Assembly (NCBI GenBank): GCA_046538345.1 | Contig: JBKHJB010000075.1 | Location: forward strand, 1-10,374 | Length of the DNA stretch: 10,374 nt | Direction of reading: 5' to 3' | From: PUND01 sp046538345 | GTDB lineage: Bacteria > Planctomycetota > Phycisphaerae > SM23-33 | Shown: positions 6,465-10,374 of the stretch, piece by piece | Numbering within the stretch: position 1 is the stretch's first letter | Layout of the letters: each line of letters begins with the position of its first letter | Program-made: the position numbers and the translations under genes | The notes under the pieces: model-generated | Database searches by the model: none | The model's input: the letters and a program-made list of their open reading frames with translations, nothing else | What the model was told of the DNA's origin: nothing

Positions 6465-9400
6465 ATGGCGTTGACAACTGAATGGCGCAGCCGCATCGAG
6501 CGGTGGCGCAAGGAGCTTTCCGAACATTTCTACCGTCGGCTCGACACGGTTGAGCTGAGCGGCTACGTAACGACCGAGCAGCTTACCCCGGAGCAGGTGA
6601 ACGAAGGCGACTTCCAGCCCATGCCCGCCGGTACAGCCTGGGGCGGCAAGTGGGAATACGGCTGGTTCCGCACGGAACTTATCACCCCGGATGAAGCCGC
6701 CGGTGAGCGACTGGTCTTCCGTCCCGGGCTTTCCACCGAGGCCGTCATATTCGTCAACGGCGAGCCGTCCCTCGGACTGAGCAAGAAACGGCCTTTCGTA
6801 ACTTTGAGTCGTGAGGCGAAGCCCGGTGAGCGATTCGATTTACTTTTGGAGGCATACGCTGGTCACGGCCCGCGGCAGTGCCACGCCGGCCCGACACCGC
6901 CGTGGCGCGAGACCGTCCCCGAACCACCGGAAACTCAGCAGACCCTCGGCGAAAGCGACTTCGGCGTCTGGCAGGAAGACGTTTACCAGCTTCACATGGA
7001 CGTCGAGACACTCTGGGGAATCCGCGAAAACATCGACCCCGATTCGCTGCGACTTGCCGAGATAGATGAGGGTCTGCGGCGGTTCGCGCTCGTCGTGGAT
7101 TTCGAACTGCCGACAGAGCAAATGCTCCAGACCATCCGCGAGGCGCGGCAAGAGCTTCGCCCGCTGCTGGAATGCGTCAACGGCTCGACCGCGGCGACCA
7201 TGTACGCGTTCGGGCACGGACACCTGGATACGGCCTGGCTCTGGCCGCTGGCCGAGACCGAGCGCAAAGCCGCCCGCACCGTCTCAAATCAGCTCGCGAT
7301 GGCGGAGGAATACCCCGGCTACCGCTTCTTGATGAGCCAGCCGGCGCAGTACCACATGCTCCGGGAGAAATATCCGAAGCTCTACGAGCGGCTGCTCCGC
7401 GGGGTCGCCGACGGTCGGATCATCGCCGACGGCGGCATGTGGGTAGAGGCCGACACAAACATCTCCGGCGGCGAGGCACTTATCCGCCAGTTCATCCACG
7501 GCAAGCGATTCTTCCACGACGAGCTGGGCGTTGACAGCAGGTTTCTGTGGATACCCGACGTGTTCGGATACTCCGGCGCCCTGCCGCAGATAATGGTCGG
7601 CTGCGGCGTGACGTACTTCGCCACCGCCAAGATTTTCTGGAACTACTACGGCGGCGATCCGTTTCCTCACAACACCTTCCGCTGGCGCGGCATAGACGGC
7701 TCGGAAGTAATCACGCACCTGTTCACCAACTACAACGCCGGCACCGATCCGGCGAGCGTAATCCGCGGCTGGCGCAGTCGTGTGCAGAAAGACGGCACGC
7801 CAACGCGGCTCTACCCGTTCGGGCACGGCGACGGCGGCGGCGGACCGACGCGCGACCACCTGGAGTTCCTCAGTCGCCTGGAAAACCTCGAAGGCGTGCC
7901 GCGCATGAAGAACGCCACTCCGACGGAGTTCTTCGAGGATCTCGTCTCGGACGACATGCCTGAGCGGCACTACGTGGGCGAGCTTTACTATCAGTGCCAC
8001 CGCGGTACGTACACCTCCCAGGCCAAGACGAAAAAGGGCAACCGCAAGAGTGAGCTTGCCCTGCGCGAGGCCGAGTTCTGGGGGGCGGTCGCGTCGGCTA
8101 CGCAGGGTTACCGGTTCCCCACCGACGACGCGGACGCGGCGTGGAAGCTGGTGCTGCTGAACCAGTTCCACGACATCCTGCCGGGATCGTCCATCGAGCG
8201 CGTGTACGACGAGGCCGAGGCCGCTTACGAACAGGTCACCGGCGACGCTGCCGGCTGGACGAACGACGCGGCCGGTGCGCTCGTCGATGCACAAGACGAC
8301 GGCAGGTCGCTGACCGTTTTCAACTCGCTGAACTGGCAGCGGCGGGAGCTGGTGGCGCTTCCCGACGGGTTCGACTCCGCTGTGGACGCAAACGGCGAGC
8401 CGCTTGTGGTGCAGGAAGCCCAAGGCCGACGCCTCGCGGAGGTAACCGTGCCGGCGTGCGGGTGGACGACTGTAACCGCCGGCGAATCCCCCGCTCCGCG
8501 GCAGCATAGCGCCGTGAGCGCGTCGGAAACACTTTTGGAGAACGAGCACTTCCGCCTGGAGCTGAACGACCGCGGTGAGCTGACCAGCATCCATGACAAG
8601 GATGCCGACGCCGAGCTGGCGGCCGACGTGTGCAACCGGATGCTGATGTACAAGGACGTGCCCACGAAGTTCGACGCCTGGGACATCGACAGCATGTACA
8701 CACAGACGCCGGTCCCGCTCGGCGAGCCGGCGAGTGTGGAGGTGGTCTCGGCCGGTCCGCTGGAGGCCCGGCTGCGCGTGCGGCGACGGCTGAACGAGTC
8801 GGACATGACGCAGGACATCGTGCTGCGTCGCGGCGACAGGCGCGTGGACTTCGAGACGACCATCGAGTGGCACGAGAACCACAAGCTGCTGAAGGTCGCC
8901 TTCCCGGTAACCGTCCACGCCGACGAGGCGGTGCATGAGATACAGTTCGGGCACGTCCGTCGGCCTACGCATGCGTCCCGGCCGTTCGACGCCGACCGCT
9001 TCGAGGTCTGCAATCACAAGTGGACCGCACTGGCGGACCAAGGCCGGGGCTGCGCCATTCTGAACGACTGCAAATACGGCGTGAACGTCGCGGGAAGCAG
9101 CATCAACCTGACGCTGCTGAAATCCGCCCTCGCTCCGGACATGCACGCGGACAAAGGCACGCAGCGGTTCACCTACGCCTTCACGGGCTGGACCGGGCCG
9201 ATGTGCCACTCCCCGCTGGTGCGACAGGGCTATGAACTCAATGTGCCCGTGGTGAGCGTCCCGGGCCGCGGGGGCGAGCAGTCGGTTCTGAAAGTCGATG
9301 CCGATAACATAGTCGTCGAGACCGTCAAGTGCGCCGAGGACGGCGGCGGCGACGTTATCGTGCGCCTCTACGAGGCGATGCGGACAGCTACGCGGTGCAC

Positions 9401-9551
9401 GCTGAGCACCGCCCTGCCGGCTACGGCCGCCTGCGAGACCGACATGCTGGAAGGCGAAACCCGCCGTGATCTGGAGCTTAGCGACGGCCGGGTCGCCCTG
9501 CGGTTCCGCCCGTTCGAGATTAAGACGCTCCGACTGCGGATGAAGGCGTGA
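6465..9551 (+). CDS. Alpha-mannosidase, glycoside hydrolase family 38
   Basis: Retaining exo-acting alpha-mannosidase with a catalytic zinc ion, 1028 residues, the usual size for the Ams1-like (vacuolar/cytosolic) branch. There is no signal peptide, so a cytoplasmic enzyme acting on imported manno-oligosaccharides is likely (inference). Residues 1-240 form the N-terminal beta-rich domain of this branch. The catalytic barrel begins at YAFGHGHLDTAWLWPLAET (247-265), with zinc ligands H253 and D255; D365 in WIPDVFGYSG is the nucleophile and a third ligand; H454 in PFGHGDGGGGPTRDH is the fourth. The middle helical segment (ALREAEFWGAVA; LNQFHDILPGSSIERVY) and the C-terminal beta-sandwiches follow, ending with RFRPFEIKTLRL. 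Start ATG 6465 is chosen because TGAGGA lies 4 bases upstream and family similarity begins there; an ATG at 6378 would add 29 unlikely residues. It is transcribed away from the BatA-like gene. Confidence 0.96.
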   Translation: MALTTEWRSRIERWRKELSEHFYRRLDTVELSGYVTTEQLTPEQVNEGDFQPMPAGTAWGGKWEYGWFRTELITPDEAAGERLVFRPGLSTEAVIFVNGEPSLGLSKKRPFVTLSREAKPGERFDLLLEAYAGHGPRQCHAGPTPPWRETVPEPPETQQTLGESDFGVWQEDVYQLHMDVETLWGIRENIDPDSLRLAEIDEGLRRFALVVDFELPTEQMLQTIREARQELRPLLECVNGSTAATMYAFGHGHLDTAWLWPLAETERKAARTVSNQLAMAEEYPGYRFLMSQPAQYHMLREKYPKLYERLLRGVADGRIIADGGMWVEADTNISGGEALIRQFIHGKRFFHDELGVDSRFLWIPDVFGYSGALPQIMVGCGVTYFATAKIFWNYYGGDPFPHNTFRWRGIDGSEVITHLFTNYNAGTDPASVIRGWRSRVQKDGTPTRLYPFGHGDGGGGPTRDHLEFLSRLENLEGVPRMKNATPTEFFEDLVSDDMPERHYVGELYYQCHRGTYTSQAKTKKGNRKSELALREAEFWGAVASATQGYRFPTDDADAAWKLVLLNQFHDILPGSSIERVYDEAEAAYEQVTGDAAGWTNDAAGALVDAQDDGRSLTVFNSLNWQRRELVALPDGFDSAVDANGEPLVVQEAQGRRLAEVTVPACGWTTVTAGESPAPRQHSAVSASETLLENEHFRLELNDRGELTSIHDKDADAELAADVCNRMLMYKDVPTKFDAWDIDSMYTQTPVPLGEPASVEVVSAGPLEARLRVRRRLNESDMTQDIVLRRGDRRVDFETTIEWHENHKLLKVAFPVTVHADEAVHEIQFGHVRRPTHASRPFDADRFEVCNHKWTALADQGRGCAILNDCKYGVNVAGSSINLTLLKSALAPDMHADKGTQRFTYAFTGWTGPMCHSPLVRQGYELNVPVVSVPGRGGEQSVLKVDADNIVVETVKCAEDGGGDVIVRLYEAMRTATRCTLSTALPATAACETDMLEGETRRDLELSDGRVALRFRPFEIKTLRLRMKA

Positions 9552-9566
9552 TACTCGCCTAGCCGC

Positions 9567-9595
9567 TTGACCGGATGCGCCTGTGAAGGTAGAGT
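9567..9595 (+). promoter_or_regulatory. Sigma-70-type promoter of the tRNA gene
   Basis: TTGACC (9567-9572) and TAGAGT (9590-9595) are separated by exactly 17 bases, matching the consensus at 5 of 6 and 4 of 6 positions. The predicted transcription start is near 9602, about 33 bases before the tRNA, and lies between the end of the alpha-mannosidase gene and the tRNA. Confidence 0.6.
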
Positions 9596-9602
9596 GATTC
9601 CC

Positions 9603-9630
9603 GGAAGCCCTGCCAACGGTGCGGGCTTCC
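9603..9630 (+). other. Perfect 8-bp hairpin in the tRNA 5' leader
   Basis: GGAAGCCC (9603-9610) pairs with GGGCTTCC (9623-9630), with a 12-base loop that can add two inner pairs. It begins at the predicted start of the tRNA transcript and ends 4 bases before the mature tRNA. It may shape RNase P processing, or may end transcription from the alpha-mannosidase gene, though no T run follows. Confidence 0.45.
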
Positions 9631-9634
9631 CAGC

Positions 9635-9707
9635 GGGCCCTTAGCTCAGCGGTCAGAGCAGTGGACTCATAATCCATTGGTCGTAGGTTCGAATCCTACA
9701 GGGCCCA
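9635..9707 (+). tRNA. tRNA with anticodon CAU, best read as tRNA-Ile2 (reads AUA)
   Basis: A complete cloverleaf of 73 bases. The acceptor stem is GGGCCCT/AGGGCCC with discriminator A73; the D arm is GCTC/GAGC, the anticodon stem GTGGA/TCCAT, the T arm GTAGG/CCTAC with loop TTCGAAT. The anticodon loop CTCATAA gives CAU at 9668-9670. C4-G69 and C5-G68, together with A37 and A38, are the features used by TilS, which converts C34 to lysidine so that the tRNA reads AUA; elongator tRNA-Met of E. coli lacks these pairs. The sequence closely resembles E. coli tRNA-Ile2. CCA is not encoded (GTT follows) and must be added. An initiator tRNA is excluded because position 1 pairs with position 72. Type as a tRNA is certain; Ile2 rather than elongator Met is likely. 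Confidence 0.93.
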
Positions 9708-9745
9708 GTTGTGCTCCTCGGAGCGAAACGTATCACGCAGCACCA

Positions 9746-9779
9746 AGCCCACGGAACCCTTCCGTGGGCTGTTTCATTT
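9746..9779 (+). terminator. Rho-independent terminator of the tRNA transcript
   Basis: AGCCCACGGAA (9746-9756) is fully complementary to TTCCGTGGGCT (9760-9770) across a CCC loop, an 11-bp perfect stem, and is followed by the T-rich GTTTCATTT. It lies 39 bases after the tRNA on the same strand. Confidence 0.85.
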
Positions 9780-9854
9780 CGCCCAGTATCCAAAGGATTT
9801 CGCGAGTCTCGGCCGACACAACCCGGCCGCGTGCTTGGACGCGCCCTACCCCCA
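9780..9854. other. Stretch without a recognisable gene
   Basis: Between the tRNA terminator and the first recognisable gene debris nothing supportable was found on either strand: no ribosome binding site with a plausible start, no repeat and no clear fold. Short open frames cross it, but their translations have no recognisable features. Confidence 0.5.
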
Positions 9855-9908
9855 CTCGCCACCGTGGAGAAGGAACTCGACGGATATCTCAAGGAACTGG
9901 GGCTTTGA
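9855..9908 (+). pseudogene. Possible C-terminal tail of a type I restriction methylase subunit (HsdM-like)
   Basis: The last codons before TGA at 9906-9908 read LATVEKELDGYLKELGL. A short acidic helix ending in a KELGL-like tail is typical of the C-terminus of type I restriction-modification methylase subunits (HsdM). Everything upstream in the frame lacks methylase features, so if the match is real only the tail remains. It stops 12 bases before the next start codon, with a ribosome binding site between, which is the spacing of a gene pair in an operon. The match is too short to be firm. Confidence 0.3.
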
Positions 9909-9920
9909 CAGGAGCTGTTG

Positions 9921-10002
9921 ATGGCGAAGACGCGATACATCAAGGAATCTGTTCGATGCATGCTTTGGGGACGTGCCGCCGGTCGCTGTGAAAAGTGCAA
10001 TC
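9921..10002 (+). pseudogene. Truncated start of an HNH/zinc-type endonuclease-like gene
   Basis: ATG 9921 is preceded by AGGAG (9910-9914) with 6 bases between, one of the best ribosome binding sites in the window. The first 27 codons read MAKTRYIKESVRCMLWGR, then AAGRCEKCN. A basic start, a VRxMLWGRAAGRC helix and a CxxCN knuckle are typical of the N-terminus of HNH endonuclease-like proteins, including some found in defence systems (family knowledge, recalled and not searched). After about codon 27 the similarity ends because the DNA becomes the reverse strand of a ParB-like gene. The frame stays open to the window end (151 codons), so a chimeric protein could be translated. Which HNH subfamily it was cannot be told. 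Confidence 0.45.
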
Positions 10003-10374
10003 TTCGCCTCGGTGATCCGAGCGCGAATGGTGGTGCCGACGATCTCGAAGGACCGGATATGTCCGGCCGCACGTTGGGCCTGGGCCTGACGATGCTGCAG
10101 CAGTGCCTTGTAGGCATCGTCCACAGAGTCCGAAAGCACCTCCTCGCGGAGTTTCTCGTCGAAGCTCTTGACCCGCCGGCGATTGCACTCCCGCAGCAGC
10201 ATCATGAACGTGTCGTGGTCGGCATCCTTATATATGGGCTCGACCCGGCAAGGCATGGCCTCCAGGCCCGCCAGCGCGGCGGCCGCTTAGCGCCGGTGGC
10301 CGGAGATGACCCAGCCGTCGCGGGTGATCAGCAGCGGCTCCTGCATGCCGCAGTCCCGGATACTCTCGGCCAGG
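10002..10374 (-). pseudogene. ParB-like domain protein, interrupted by a stop and truncated at both ends
   Basis: Read on the minus strand from the window edge: LAESIRDCGMQEPLLITRDG, then WVISGHRR, a TAA stop (10289-10287), then AAAALAGLEAMPCRVEPI. This is the ParB/Srx N-terminal fold, where GHRR corresponds to the GERR nucleotide-binding motif. Family members often have tyrosine after GHRR, so one base change from TAC or TAT to TAA would explain the stop. Downstream the protein continues with LLRECNRRRVKSFDEKLREEVL and ends recognisably at RARITEAK (about 10002); beyond that the frame translates antisense of the HNH fragment. An ATG at 10256 after the stop could make a 136-residue product lacking the nucleotide-binding half. 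This accessory-type ParB-like protein is not the chromosome-partitioning ParB; its role is unknown. Confidence 0.6.

Noticed and set aside
7284..9677. 797-residue open frame on the minus strand
   Set aside because: It lies wholly antisense to the GH38 gene, whose catalytic motifs are intact; long antisense frames are expected at this GC content, and its translation shows no domain.
9635..9707. Elongator or initiator tRNA-Met
   Set aside because: Positions 1 and 72 pair, which excludes the initiator. C4-G69, C5-G68 and the close likeness to E. coli tRNA-Ile2 favour Ile2 over elongator Met, though a functional test of lysidine formation is the only proof.
9653..10117. 154-residue minus-strand frame
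   Set aside because: It runs antisense through the tRNA and its terminator and across the HNH/ParB junction, with low-complexity composition.

Overview
The window is GC-rich, densely coding bacterial DNA. It carries six protein genes or gene parts of ordinary chromosomal type, one tRNA gene, and a broken mosaic at the right end. The gene set fits a bacterium of the Planctomycetota/PVC type: a BatA-like membrane protein, a GH38 alpha-mannosidase, AmrS, DprA, and a tRNA without encoded CCA. This placement is inference from gene content only; no rRNA or lineage marker is present.

Left part (1-2185, plus strand): the 3' part of pheS, then 80 bases on a zinc carboxypeptidase of family M14 that resembles cytosolic carboxypeptidases. 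pheT does not follow pheS. The spacer can fold into two mutually exclusive hairpins, one of which covers the ribosome binding site of the carboxypeptidase gene.

Middle part (2277-6320, minus strand): three genes read leftward, in the order BatA-like membrane protein, radical-SAM enzyme AmrS, then DprA. Good -10 boxes (TATAAT) lie just before amrS and before dprA. Between amrS and dprA lies a 110-base structured element (3431-3540) with an outer inverted repeat and two perfect inner hairpins. It looks like a dispersed palindromic element or a structured RNA, and is the most interesting unexplained signal inside the intact part of the window.

Right part (6465-9707, plus strand): a complete GH38 alpha-mannosidase diverges from the BatA-like gene. 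It is followed by a tRNA with anticodon CAU, best read as tRNA-Ile2, which has its own promoter, a 5' leader hairpin and a clear terminator.

Far right (about 9855-10374): a mosaic of accessory-gene debris beside the tRNA. It holds a possible C-terminal tail of a type I restriction methylase, then a strong ribosome binding site and the first ~27 codons of an HNH/zinc-type protein, then at about 10002 an abrupt change into a ParB-like gene on the opposite strand. That gene has an in-frame TAA inside its nucleotide-binding motif. This looks like decayed defence-island or mobile-element material next to a tRNA, or an assembly chimera near a contig end. No complete new system is visible in the window.
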